Below are positions 36,632 to 49,829 of a DNA stretch of 64,000 nt, one piece after another. The stretch is from contig JAVKOQ010000041.1 of NCBI GenBank assembly GCA_031835245.1, forward strand, positions 124,001-188,000. Reading direction: 5' to 3'. The stretch's first letter is position 1, and the number at the start of each line of letters is the position of its first letter. Made by a program: the position numbers and the translations under genes. Below the pieces are notes generated by a model. The model ran no database searches, was not told where the DNA came from, and worked only from the letters and a program-made list of their open reading frames with translations. The stretch comes from Balamuthia mandrillaris (taxonomy: Eukaryota; Discosea; Longamoebia; Balamuthiidae).

Positions 36632-37355
36632 ACGGCCGTTCCTTTGCAAAAAACAAACCGAAGGGAGAATACAGTGTGTTTACTTCAACCTGCACCATTT
36701 TCATCTTTGCTCTCTCTTCTTCTCTTTCTCTCTTCTCCACTCGGCTCCAACTCTTTCCATCCTGATCTTTCGTTGATTCACTTCACGTCCATACTCATCC
36801 GCCGCAACGTCACCCTCAAGTAGTCTCTATCGTCACTCTCTTTATCCTTCCATCTCTTTTCCCTTTATCTTTCTATTCTCTTCGCTCTTGCATTTCTTCC
36901 TCTCATGCCTTTGTAATGGAGAGGAGCCATGGCGATACTTTGCAGCTTTTTGTTTGTAAAATTCCGTCGGGCTGTGCACCGATGGTCCTCCTGCGCGTCG
37001 ATGCTGTTCCTTGGACCGTGATGGATTTTCCCTAGTTCTTGTTTGCAAAGGCTTTGCTGCACCACGCCACATGTGTATGCCCTCGTACGTAGCCAGTCCC
37101 AACTGCCTCTTTTCCTACCCAGTCCGCCCATGACATGGCAAGCACAAGCGGATTATTTGAAAAAAAAATTTTTTGTTGTTTTTGCTGTCGCCAAAAAAAC
37201 AAAAATTGCCTTTTTTTGAAGCACAGCTGACGAAAAAGACAAAGCCGCTTCTTTGCTTGCTCTTGTTCTCCTCTCCTCAGCGGCCGCTACCCAAGGTAAC
37301 ACTCTCTACCGGTGCTACAAAAAAATAATCAGTTCGGAAAGCGTTGAAGAAGAGG
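36632..37355. other. Intergenic stretch with only doubtful small open frames
   Basis: The 3' flank of eL43 and the leader of the next gene. A 39-codon ATG frame on the plus strand (36916-37035; MERSHGDTLQLFVCKIPSG...) and an overlapping 88-codon frame on the minus strand (37131-36865) are present. Neither resembles a known family and at most one can be real. Their base composition is more coding-like than the surrounding T-rich sequence. Confidence 0.3.
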
Positions 37356-38738
37356 ATGGGCAACTGTTTATGTGGTTGGTTGCGACACTTACCCCTCTGT
37401 GTCAATGTGTGCTTTAGCGGACGTGCCTTTTGCTTACTTCACCTCTTTTTTTTCTCCCACCCTTCCCGGAACACAGGCGATGATGTGGCTCAAACCGACG
37501 AACGGCAACCCCTGCTGTTCGGCCCCACTAAAAAGGAGCGAGAACAATACTTGGAGGCTCATCAGGAGCTGATCGTCCGGCTGCAAGCCGCCAGGGAAGA
37601 AGCGGTCTATCGGGCAGGAGGCTCGCAGGAAGCGTTGGCCTTTGCGCAAGCAGTGCAGGCGCTACCGGCCGAAATGTTCACAACCTACCGCGTCTTCGTC
37701 AAAGAGAAGTTGGTCAAGGAGGCGCTGGACCTTATCGATCAAGCAACACGAGCGAGGGCCTCCCTCTTGGCTGGCAGCGGCGAGAGCGACAAGACAGACA
37801 GTTGGATCAACCGTTTGTGCCTGGAGAAAGGGCGGCTGCTGTACTTTCAGGGCAAGCCAGGCTCGCACGCGGAGGCCTTTGCCGTGTGGGATCAATGCCT
37901 TCGAGTCTTCATTGACGAGGACATTCTTGAACAGTACGCCTCCTGTCTAGTAAGCTTGGACAGGGCCAACGATGTTAACGAGCTCTGCAAGGAGCACTGG
38001 CCGCATGCCCGCAGCCAAGAGGAGCAACTTCGCCTGTTGAGGGCGTTCCACAAGCACACCACGTTGGCTCATAAGGTGGCCTACGAGTGGGCTCCTCCCA
38101 CTGTGGTTGATTCTTTCGTGAAAGATATGGAAGCACAGTACGGCGGTGATAGCGGCCTGCGCACAACGCGGCAGACCATTTATATGAAGGAGCGGGAAGG
38201 CCGCAAGCAGCGACAGAGAGAAGCACTTCATCAACAGGAAACGGCTTATGATCGACTACGAAATATGGTGTACGGCGGGACTGAGGGTGCAGCTGTGGTG
38301 GGCACGCCTCCTCCTGAGAGGGACCTACTGGAGGTGGAGAGAGAACGGCAACAAAAATTGGAAGCGTTGCGCAAACGCGCCTCAATGGCACCGCCACCAC
38401 GACTTTTTGTCCCTCCTCAAGGAAGGACCTCCCTTCCTTCTTCTCATCCCATTTCTAGTTCTTCTCACACCACCGCCACCCAGGATCCATCCATTTCCAC
38501 AGAAGGGTCCCTTCCTCCACCACTGCCACCACGCCAGGCCTTTTACCAGCCTATAACCTCCTCTCATGATATCTCTTCTTCGCCTCCTCGCCCTTCTTCT
38601 TTAACCTCATCTTCAACAACCATCACCACAACCTCACACGAAATCGAACAAGAGACAACAAACCAAGAAGAGCAAACACCCACAAGCATCGAGGGAGAGG
38701 AGGCGGAGGAGAACCATCACCACTCACCCATTGTGTAA
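37356..38738 (+). CDS. Lipid-anchored helical-repeat protein with N-terminal MGNCLC
   Basis: Exon 1 is short (MGNCLC). A GTTGGT donor and AACACAG acceptor give MGNCLCGDDVAQTDERQPLL. Gly2 fits N-myristoylation, Cys4 and Cys6 fit palmitoylation, and DERQPLL is an acidic dileucine motif recognised by endosomal adaptors. The body (about residues 30-300) is alpha-helical with TPR-like pairs (for example AFAVWDQCLRVFIDEDILEQY). The tail is Pro/Ser/Thr-rich (PPPLPPR, possibly SH3-binding). The N terminus is similar in style to the LAMTOR1 membrane anchor, but the rest is not. It probably works on the cytosolic face of endolysosomal or plasma membranes; the precise role is unknown. Stops are 117 bp apart from the convergent sirtuin gene. 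Confidence 0.7.
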   Translation: MGNCLCGWLRHLPLCVNVCFSGRAFCLLHLFFFSHPSRNTGDDVAQTDERQPLLFGPTKKEREQYLEAHQELIVRLQAAREEAVYRAGGSQEALAFAQAVQALPAEMFTTYRVFVKEKLVKEALDLIDQATRARASLLAGSGESDKTDSWINRLCLEKGRLLYFQGKPGSHAEAFAVWDQCLRVFIDEDILEQYASCLVSLDRANDVNELCKEHWPHARSQEEQLRLLRAFHKHTTLAHKVAYEWAPPTVVDSFVKDMEAQYGGDSGLRTTRQTIYMKEREGRKQRQREALHQQETAYDRLRNMVYGGTEGAAVVGTPPPERDLLEVERERQQKLEALRKRASMAPPPRLFVPPQGRTSLPSSHPISSSSHTTATQDPSISTEGSLPPPLPPRQAFYQPITSSHDISSSPPRPSSLTSSSTTITTTSHEIEQETTNQEEQTPTSIEGEEAEENHHHSPIV

Positions 38739-38855
38739 AACAACACGCTTCAAACCAAATGCAAGAACAACTGGAACACTTACACCTATACTATTTCCTC
38801 TTTAGCTAGCCTATTTTCCTTCTCTCTCAGTCTTTGTTTATTTCAGCTTCGTGTC

Positions 38856-39899
38856 TCAGACGGATACGTTCAGGGCCTCAACAATGCGGTGCATGACCAC
38901 ATCGCAAGAGATGTGAATGAGCATGGCCGCAAGGGGATCCTTGGGTGTGCGCTGCCGGTTGACGATGACCAGCCTACCCCCTCTCTCCACGCACTCATCC
39001 ACGAGGTCACATGCGGTGGGCACACTGAGGCTGCTTCCCAACACCAACACCAGGTCGGCCTTTATGCACTGCACCCAGGCTCTATCGTGCTCTGCCTCCA
39101 TGGACGGCACATCCAGGTAGGTGTTTCCAAAGTTTACAATGATGTCTCGCAGCGTTGCTTCTGCTTCTGCTTGCTTCTCCTCTTTGGTAGAAGGCGGAAA
39201 GCAGAGTTCACAGATGCGACCGGTTTCATGTTGCTTGAGAGCACGAGCGGTTCGCACGGGGAAGGAGCGATAGAACTGAGCGGAGCAGCGAGAGCACTCC
39301 TCCACAAAGGCATTACCATGCAGCTCCGAGAGGTTGTTGCCCCGTTGCAAGCCGCTCTTGACGTGCAGGCCGTCCACGTTGGTGGAGATGACGTGCTTCA
39401 GCAAGGCTCCTCCATCCTGCGTTCTTGCCTGGCACAAGGCAGCAAGGGCCTTGTGAGAGAAGGAAGGTTCCACCTGGGACAGTCTTTGTGAGAACCATCC
39501 CTCCTCTCCTTCTTCTGCTCTGCCCTTCTTTCTTTCTTGTCGTTGTTGTTGCTGGACTCGTTTGGTCCACACCCCTTGTGGTCCCCTGTAGTCTGGCAGT
39601 CCACTTGCTGTGCTTATGCCTGCCCCTTTGGTTTTTTTTTTGAGGCATCAGTTTTTTTTTGTGTTCCTCAAAAGAGAGAGCTCACATACGAAAAACAAAC
39701 CAGTGTACACCACCCAATGTTTTGCGTCCTGGACCCATGCAACGAGTTGAGAGAGCTTGGTTTGGAGGGCGGAGGGGTCCTCGCTGAGCTCCGTCATGTA
39801 GTCCACGCCGCGCTCCTTGTCCGCCTCGCGAAGGTTGGAGCGCACGTACTCCTCAAACTCGCGGTACTCCTCCCCTTCGAACCCGTCCTCTGGCGCCAT
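38856..39899 (-). CDS. Sirtuin NAD-dependent deacylase (SIRT6/7-like)
   Basis: Two exons. Exon 1 starts MAPEDGFEGEEYREFEEYV and ends WVVYTG. With acceptor AAAG the join reads YTGAGISTASGLPDYRGPQG, restoring the NAD-binding GAGIS motif. Exon 2 continues VWTKR, then TNVDGLHVKSG, ELHGN (catalytic His), two zinc Cys pairs (CSRC, CELC), IVNFGN, LGSSLSVPTA and RLVIVNRQRTPKD. The linker between the zinc pairs and an E/K-rich insert are longer than in small sirtuins. The GVWT and zinc spacing favour the SIRT6/7 class, which act on nuclear chromatin. The first exon is highly acidic. Confidence 0.92.
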
Positions 39900-40381
39900 G
39901 TGCTCCTCCTTTCCTCGCGTGTAAAAATGCCAAACACTCTCCTCTTTCACGAGCAGTAGTGAGCGCCACCCAACAAGACGTTGCAGCAGTTGCCTTGCCC
40001 TTTATTCATCGAAAGAAAGGGACAAAGAAAGGGAGAAAGAGAAAGGAAGCAGCGAAGATGAAATTCTTTTCTTTCTTTCCTTCTTTCTTTGAAAGAATGC
40101 GGGGAATGTGGAAAATGTTAGGAATGCGGGAAATTCGAGACAAAATCGGAGGATCTTCAGATCACAAGGCTAAATGAAGCGGTTTGATTTTTCATTGGTT
40201 ACCATTTAGTCAAAAAAATAATCAATAAAATACAGAAAAAGAGAGAGAGGAGGAGAGGGGGAGGTGAGTTGGTGTCGGTCACCCTCGCTCTCTTCTGTTC
40301 CCGCCCTTCCCTTCTTCTTCCTTGCGAGTAGTGGCAGCGGTGACAAAAACGTCTTTTTTTTTATTTTTGCTAAAATAACCG
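39900..40381. other. Divergent promoter region between sirtuin and HSP20-RhoGEF genes
   Basis: A 480-bp gap between two start codons. It holds purine-rich runs and short degenerate repeats of the type GGAATGcGGgAA (about 40098-40135), then an AT-rich patch near 40200. No gene was recognised. Confidence 0.4.
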
Positions 40382-43300
40382 ATGGCGGAACTTACTGCCG
40401 CATCTTCTTCTTCTTCCTCCACACAACCAGATGAAGAGGGAGAGCAACCGCCTTCCTCCTCCTCTTCCTCACAACCTACCACTGCTAGCAGGCCTCGAGG
40501 TTCCAACGATGAAACAGAGGAAGGTGGTGGCTCCTTTGCCGCCCTGCTGGACTTTTACCGCCGCAACGACGTGCTGGTGGTGCTCATGGACGTGCCGGGC
40601 CTCTCCCGTGAGGACTTTGACGTCCTCTACGACGGCTACAGCCGCGAGCTGGTGGTGAAGGGCCATCGACACCTCTCCAAGCAGAAGGAGAACGGGAACG
40701 CCGCCCTGCTCGAGTACTTCCTGGACGAGCGGGCGGGAGGAGCCTTCGAGAGGACGGTCCGGATCCCGGAGGGGCTCAGGCCGAGGAAGAAGGCCATCCG
40801 CGTGTACGTTCGCTTTGGAGTGCTGAAGGTGAGGGTCAAGCTGAAGAACTACGAGGCCACCCCGACGCTGATCCTTGTGAACTATCGGCTGAGCAGAGAG
40901 AGCGCCGACAGCAACAAACGAGCGTTGCCCTCCTCTTCTTCGGGTCGGCCTCTTCTTACGTATAAGAAGGATGACGAGGGTGATGAAGGAAGAGGAGGAA
41001 AGAAAGCGGGAGAGGAGAGAAAGAGCAGTGATGGAAGAGGAACGGATGGAAGCGGTAGTGGTGGTGGTGGTGAGCGGAGAAAAGAAAGAGAACAGGACGA
41101 GGGAGGCAAAGGACAAAGAGAACCACGGAAAGAAGGAGCACAACAACAGGAAGTGCCAGAGCCTAAAACAAAAACGAAACAAGAGGAACCAAAAGGACCC
41201 AAAGAAGAAAAAGTGAAAGAGAAAGAGCAAGTTGCCCGCCACGAACAAGAGAAGAAGCAAGAGGGAGGAGATGATGCAACGGTTGAACCGGCAACAAACC
41301 AACCAACGCAAGAAGAGGAGAAAGACAAGCAAGAAGAAGCAGCAACACCAGCAGCAGAACCAGAAAACAGAGAGGATGAGGAGGATGGCGAGGGCATAGA
41401 AGGAGAACACAGCGAGGAACGACCGAAAAGGCACTCCGTCAACCGGCCTTCGTTGAGCGAAACTCTACGAGGGGAGCGGGCCACAGAAGGTACCCGCCAC
41501 CCTCCCTCTCTTCTTTCTTCCTCTTCTTCTCTCCCTGCTTTTAGTCTTGTTTGTTCCTATTCTGCCAGCGTTCTTTCTTCCGTCTTTCTTCCTTCATTGT
41601 ATTCTCCCTTCACTGTTGCCACTGCTCCTGCATTGGGCCTCCCTGAAGCAGAAGAAGCAGAAGATGCTTCCTTCTTCTCTTCTCCCTCTCCACAATCAAC
41701 CTCCACCCCTTTCTCCCCTTCTTCTCCTATTTCACCTTCCCAAAGATTATCGGCATGGATGAAGACCCTGTATCTGTCTTCTCCTCCGCTTCAGACAGTC
41801 GTTGTCGATGATGGTGACGATGAGTTCGACTCTTCCTTTACATCCACTCCCACTCCTACTTCGACATCGGAAGACAACGACTCTCTGCTTCCTTCTCCCC
41901 ATTCTTCCTTCTCTTCTTCTCCTCTCATTTCTTCTTCCTCTTATTCTCCTCCTCCTTCATCACTAACAACATCGGCATTAATACCCGTTACACCGGTCTT
42001 CACGCTGTCCATCCTTGTCACCGCGTTTGTGGCTTGTTGCCTGTCTGACATTGCGGCCGCCCGCCAACGACGTCGCACTCGTCGCTATAGCCATCCAGCA
42101 AGAAGCCAAACGAGTCAAGACCCGCAAGATGGTCGCCGAGGAGTTGCTCGCCACGGAGAAGACTTACGTCAACAGCCTCGAGACAGTTGTGAAGGTTTCT
42201 CTCTCATGCTCTCTCTCATTCTCTCTCGAGTTCTTTCGTTTCTATTTTCTGATGATGTTTATATTTCTGTTATTTCAGCAAGTTATAGTACCATTGAAAA
42301 AGACTTCCTTGAACGTTTTGACTCAGGATGAGATAGATCAGGTCTTCCTCAACACCGAACAAATTTTGGCTCATCACCAACGCTTCTTGTCGTTGTTGGA
42401 ACGGCGCATCGAGAATTGGAATGATGACTCTAAACTCGGAGATATTTTCCTCAACGAGGTAAGCCCTTATTATCCTTCTCCTATATGTAAATCTTTCTCC
42501 TCTGCTTATCTTTCTACGTGAAAACAAACAAACGATAAGACGGACTTTATTTGGGATTATGGCAAGTTCCTAAATGACTACGAAACAAGCGTTCAGGTCA
42601 GCAAGTATCTTCAAAGGAAAATCCCCGACTTTGCAGCTATACTGAAGGTTCTCTTTCTTCCTGGTCATTTCTTTCTTTATCATTCTCCTCTGGCTTCAGT
42701 CCTTTTCTCACTGGTATTTCTTATTGAAGTCATTCGAAGAAGAACAAGATAGACTCTCCAAAGATGGAGCAGGTCTCAATCTCGATTCCTTCTTCGTCAC
42801 TCCTGTGCAACGCGTTCCGCGTTACCTCCTGCTGCTGCAACAACTACAAAAGTACACCAACGAGGCCGACGAAGAGAAAGCGGCTCTTGCCGCTGCGGAG
42901 GATAAAATCAGAGGCATCCTCACAAAGTTGAACAGCTCCATCGAACGAGACAAACTGATAAACGCCAAGAAAATCATTTCGATTGATGAAAGTATCTCTG
43001 ACTTACCACTGGTTTGTTGCTTTTCTTCATGCTTCGGTTGTTTTTTCTTCAATTGTCTTTCTTTCTTTCTCACCTCTTTTGTTTTCTTTTATTTTAAACA
43101 GAGACTCTTCAAAAGTGATCGGACGTTGGAAAAGGAAGGTAAAGTAATATTGAAGCTGAGCGGCAGCAAGAAAGAAGGCACCATCCGCATCTTCCAAAAG
43201 AGCTCCTACCTCTTCCTCTTCAACGATATCTTGGTGGCAACAGAAGAATCCGCAAACAAAAGCAAAGACAAAAGAAAGAGCAAGAACAAGAACGAAGCAG

Positions 43301-43569
43301 AAACGACGGTGAATGCCGAATCTACTCCCTATTCTTACATGTCTTCTGTGCCGCTGAACGACGTTGTTTCTGTGGAAGAAGGAGCTGCTATGCCACTTGT
43401 GGCTGCTCCTCAAAAAGGAGATGGCGATGACGAAGAGGAAGAAGAGAAGACAGCACCGAATGCGTTTCACTTTGAGACTAAGGGAGGCAAAGTGTGGACC
43501 GTCATCGCCTCTTCTGCCGAAGAAAAGGAAGCATGGATGCGGATTATCAGCAAGGGCGCCTCCCAATGA
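40382..43569 (+). CDS. HSP20 (alpha-crystallin) domain joined to a DH-PH RhoGEF
   Basis: A frame open for 1.95 kb starts MAELTAASSSSSS. Residues about 55-165 form an alpha-crystallin domain: LLDFYRRNDVLVVLMDVPGL, REDFDVLYDGYSRELVVKG, GGAFERTVRIPEGL and FGVLKVRVKLKN. A long Lys/Glu/Gln-rich linker and a Ser/Pro-rich stretch follow. After an intron (either about 41490-42088, or a shorter one ending at CTATAG 42088), a Dbl-homology domain begins: RKMVAEELLATEKTYVNSLE, VFLNTEQILAHHQRFL, DSFFVTPVQRVPRYLLLLQQ. A PH domain closes it: EGTIRIFQKSSYLFLFNDIL ... WTVIASSAEEKEAWMRIISK. DH-PH proteins activate Rho GTPases. This domain pairing is unusual; RNA evidence would be needed to exclude two genes. 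Confidence 0.75.
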
Positions 43570-43619
43570 ACAATGTACTTTTGTTATATTTCCTTGTCGT
43601 GTCTTTCTTTCTGCTAGAC

Positions 43620-43820
43620 ACGCAGAAAAGAAGAGAGAGGAGAGAAGAAGAAGAGAGAGGAGAGAGCAGAGAAGAGAGGAGAGAGGAGAGGGAGAGAGGA
43701 GAGAAGAGAGAGGAGAGAGGAGAGAGGAGAGAGGAGAGAGGAGAGAGAAGAGAGGAGAGAGGAGAGAGAGAGAGGAGAGAGGAGAGAGGAGAGAGGAGAG
43801 AGGAGAGAGGAGAGAGGAGT
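43620..43820 (+). repeat. GAGAGAGGA-type purine minisatellite upstream of DPH5
   Basis: About 200 bp of AGAGAGGAGAG repeats, purine on the plus strand, between the stop of the DH-PH gene and the start of DPH5. It ends 5 bp before a TGTCGACA site, so it sits just upstream of the presumed core promoter. Confidence 0.9.
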
Positions 43821-43824
43821 AATT

Positions 43825-43832
43825 TGTCGACA
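43825..43832. promoter_or_regulatory. TGTCGACA palindrome 57 bp upstream of DPH5
   Basis: An exact copy in AATTTGTCGACATCGG, immediately after the purine minisatellite and before the ATG at 43882. Confidence 0.5.
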
Positions 43833-43881
43833 TCGGCTCACCAGAAGAAAGAAAGAAAGAAAGGGAAAGGGAGAGGCCAAG

Positions 43882-45111
43882 ATGGTGTTGTATTTGATAG
43901 GGCTGGGTCTCGGCGACGAGAAAGACATCACTGTCAAGGGCTTGGAGGCAGTGAAGAAATGCAAAACCGTTTACTTGGAACACTACACGTCCATTTTGTC
44001 AGTGGGCAAGGAGCGATTGGTACAAATCCTCTCTTCCGATTTGTTGTTCTCTGTTCTTCTTTCTTCTCATTCTGTCTCTCTTGTGCTTCCTCCCAAAAAC
44101 TCAAAGGAAAAGTACTACGAAAGAGAGGTCATATTAGCCGACAGGGAGCTCGTGGAGAGCGAGGCGGAGGAGAAGCTGCTCCTTCCCGCTCGTGAGGACG
44201 ACATTGGCCTCCTCGTCGTCGGCGATCCTTTTGGGTAACCTTCCTCCTTCTTCTTTCTTCTTCTTCTTCTTCTTCTTCTTCTTCTTCTTCTTCTTCTTCT
44301 TCTTCTTCTTCTCACCTCTCTTCCCGATAGAGCAACAACGCATGCGGACTTGGTGCTGAGAGCCAAGAAAATGGGCGTGGAGTGCGTCGTCTGCCACAAC
44401 GCCTCCATCATGAACGCCGTGGGTTGTTGCGGCCTTCAGCTCTACACCTTTGGGCAGACCATCTCCATGGTCTTCTTCACGGAGAACTGGCGGCCCGACA
44501 GCTTCTACAACAAGGTCCTTGCCAACCGCAAGATGGGCTTGCACACCCTTTGTTTGCTGGGTTGGTCATCCCTTCCTTCTTTCAAAACAAGAATAAGGAG
44601 AGAGAGGAGAGGGGAAGAGGGAGAGAGGGAGAGAGGGAGAGAGAGAGAGAGAGAGAGAGAATAACAAACCAAAAAAAAAAAAACAGATATAAAGGTGAAA
44701 GAACAAAGCGACGAGAACATGCTGAGAGGACGAAAGATCTATGAGCCACCTCGCTTCATGAGCGTCCACCAATGTATCGAACAGTTGTTGGAGGTTGAGC
44801 AAAAACGTCAGGAAAATGGTAACATCTTCTATCTCCTCTTCCTTCTACTTCTCCTCTTGTAATTCCTCTCGCATCTCATCTCAACCCTCTCTCACTCTCT
44901 CTTAATAGCGTATTCCGAAGAGACGATGTGCGTAGGGTTGGCGCGAGTGGGACAGGAAACACAGCAAATCGCGGCCGGCACCATGAAGGAGCTGTTGGAG
45001 GTGAGCTTTGGGGAGCCGCTGCATTCCTTCATCATCTGCGGGGAGCTTCAGCCCATGGAGGAGGAGTACATCGAGTTCTTCCGAGCTGGGAAGAGCAGCC
45101 ACGCCAGCTAA
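43882..45111 (+). CDS. DPH5: Diphthine methyl ester synthase DPH5
   Basis: Six or so exons encode the usual order: [49 protein letters not shown] (SAM-binding GDPFGAT), [40 protein letters not shown], and [16 protein letters not shown] at the end. It methylates the diphthamide intermediate on a His of elongation factor eEF2. Length and motifs are complete. One intron holds a CTT repeat (44250-44312) and another a GA repeat (44600-44660). It fits with eRF3, PUS3 and eL43 only by theme, not as an operon. Confidence 0.95.
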
Positions 45112-45286
45112 CTGGATATGAAAAACGAGCGTCGACGCTGTGCATTCATCTCTCCTTCTCTTATTTATTAATCGTCGTTGCAACGAAGCGAAACGTTGTG
45201 TTTCGTTCGACGTCCTTTCTCCTCTCTTCTGTCCTGGCTCATGTCCACTCTCCTCTCTATGTCGGCAAATATGAATAAATAAATTA

Positions 45287-45294
45287 TGTCGACA
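45287..45294. promoter_or_regulatory. TGTCGACA palindrome 60 bp upstream of NSE3/MAGE
   Basis: An exact copy in TTATGTCGACACTT, before the ATG at 45347. A related GTCGGCA lies about 27 bp earlier. Confidence 0.5.
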
Positions 45295-45346
45295 CTTAAA
45301 TTTTTCTTGGAATTTATTTCAACCAAAAATAAAATAAAAGAGGAAG

Positions 45347-46220
45347 ATGAAGAGAGGAAGACCATCTCAACGGGCTGGTTCATCTGCATCTCAGCGGAGC
45401 GGTTCGTTTGTTTATCTTTGGTTTTTTTTTTGTGTTGAAGAAAAAAGCGCAAGTCATCTTCTTTACATCTTTTTTAACGGCTACATTATTTTTTTTTTCA
45501 GTTCGCTCAAGAAGAGGCGGAGGAGGGGCCGCATCTCAACAGAGTTCGGAAGATGAATATTCACAAGGCTCCGAGACCCAACGACAACGCGCTAAATGGG
45601 ACAACCTCTCCTCCGAGGTGCGTACCGCATTGAGACTGATCCTTTATTTTTTCGTTTTTGGCCTCATCTCTCTCCTCTCTTTGCAGGAAAGAGAAAAGTT
45701 GGTTGGAGATACGATGCGGCTCATCTTGTTCATGGACCACAGCAAGAAAGTGATACGACGGACCGACATCAACGCCAAAGTGCTGCACGAGTACAAAGGA
45801 CAGAACCTGGCCACCGCAGTCATCGAGGAAGCGCAGAAGCGCTTCAAGGACATCTTTGGTTACGAGCTGGTGGAGGCTCCCCGCGTTACCGCTGAGGCAG
45901 GCGGTGCTCCCTCTAGACGAGGCGCTCCTTCTGCTTCTCGTGCGTTCTCACTGCCACCGACTTCTTTGTCATGTTGTCATCGTAACCTTCTCATCCGTTC
46001 TCTCTTTTTTCTCTCCTTATTCTTTGTTTTATGCTTTTGCTGTTGGGCAGAATCGGCAACAACGCCGGGAACGTACATGTTGGTGAACACGCTGCAGCCA
46101 AAAGAGGTGGAAATCATAGATTGGACGGACGAGGCACCCCCGTTGGCCCTCCTTAGCATTATTCTCTGCATCATCCATTTGAATGAAAACGTCATTGACT
46201 CTGGTGTCGTCTCGCGCGCG

Positions 46221-46275
<55 letters not shown>

Positions 46276-46766
46276 TCTCTTGATTTGACTAAACATTCAA
46301 ATGCAGAAACGCTAAGCTCTCATTTGGCCAAGCTAGATTTGCACACCGGACGCTTGCATCCCATCTTGCAGGATTGGGAGAGGGTGGTATCAACCTTTGT
46401 TCAAGAAACGTACCTCTCTCCTCTCCTTCGCTTTTCACCCTCATTTATGTCTTCCGTTCTCTCTCTCTGATTTTTTTTAAAAAAAAACAAACTAAACGCC
46501 ACACAAACACAAGGTACTTGCAACGCACAAAGAGCAACAAAACAGGGCAGAATGGCAACTTACTGTACGAGTATAGGATGGGACCTCGAGCGATCGCTGA
46601 GATTGACCTGCAGAGTATTATCGAGATCATAGCCACTGTCTTTGGAGAGCAAGTGGACGCCATCCTCATGCAGGATACCCTTGCAGCAAGAGCTGCTGCT
46701 AATGAAGCAGAGGAGGAAGAGGAGGAGGAGGAAGAAGAAGAAGAGGGCGAAGGAGAGGGAGCCTAA
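45347..46766 (+). CDS. MAGE-domain protein, NSE3 of the SMC5/6 complex
   Basis: Exon 1 MKRGRPSQRAGSSASQRS joins to VRSRRGGGGAASQQSS, a disordered basic N terminus. The MAGE homology domain spans the following exons: EREKLVGDTMRLILFMDHSK, VIRRTDINAKVLHEYKGQNL, KRFKDIFGYELVEAPR, GTYMLVNTLQPKEVEI, PPLALLSIILCIIHLNENVI, LLYEYRMGPRAIAEID. Lineages outside mammals have a single MAGE gene, Nse3, which bridges the SMC5/6 complex and activates the Nse1 RING. The tail is poly-Glu. Start choice rests on the short basic first exon and a TGTCGACA site 60 bp upstream. Tail-to-tail with the UBAP1-like gene (151 bp). Confidence 0.88.
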
Positions 46767-46917
46767 CGATTTCTTTGTACCAACGACAGCAAGTTAATTT
46801 TCTTTTCCTCAACCTTTTGCTTCCCTCTGTCTCTGCAAAAAACCAAGAGAGAGGGGAAAAAAATGTACAAAAACAGGACTTTATTTAACATCGGAGTTCT
46901 GCTTGTGGACATAACCT

Positions 46918-49420
<2,503 letters not shown>

Positions 49421-49532
49421 CACTCTCTTTCTTTCACTCGGGCGTGTCTCGCTCTCTGTCTCTCTGACTGCCCACTTACTTTTTTTTTCTTTTGCTTTTC
49501 TCTTTTTTGCTTTTTCAGTTCTGCCAAATGCA

Positions 49533-49540
49533 TGACGTCA
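49533..49540. promoter_or_regulatory. TGACGTCA (CRE-type) site upstream of the UBAP1-like gene
   Basis: Exact CRE palindrome followed by GCATT, 113 bp upstream of the start codon at 49420. The same site sits at nearly the same distance upstream of NXF1 and SFR1. bZIP factors of the CREB/ATF kind bind this sequence. CGTCGACA at 49618 lies further upstream. Confidence 0.5.
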
Positions 49541-49719
49541 GCATTCCATTTTTTTAAAAATGGAATTTTCCTTTTCAATTTGGCAAACGCGCAACGGTTT
49601 GCTTTTGCAGTGGTCCTCGTCGACACTATTTTTCACCGCTCAAACTCTCAGGGATACGTATGGACTTTTTTGCTGCCGTTATTTCCCTTGTCATTTCTTT
49701 TCGGTCATTTTTCGACTTT

Positions 49720-49815
49720 TACTCAAGCACGAGAGGAATGATGAGCACGAGAGGAATGATAATAATGTTAGGAATGCTAAGAATGAGAGGAACGATAAGA
49801 ATAAAAGGAATGCTC
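49720..49815. repeat. Degenerate GAGAGGAATGAT tandem repeat
   Basis: Five or six imperfect copies built on GAATGAgAGGAAtGATaA lie between the UBAP1 promoter and the stop codon of NXF1 (3' flank). Period about 15-18, varying. Confidence 0.6.
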
Positions 49816-49829
49816 TACAAGATAACGCT

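Noticed and set aside
40469-41484. Minus-strand frames opposite the HSP20-RhoGEF gene
   Set aside because: Mirror translation of Lys/Glu-rich sequence into Phe/Leu/Ser; no features.
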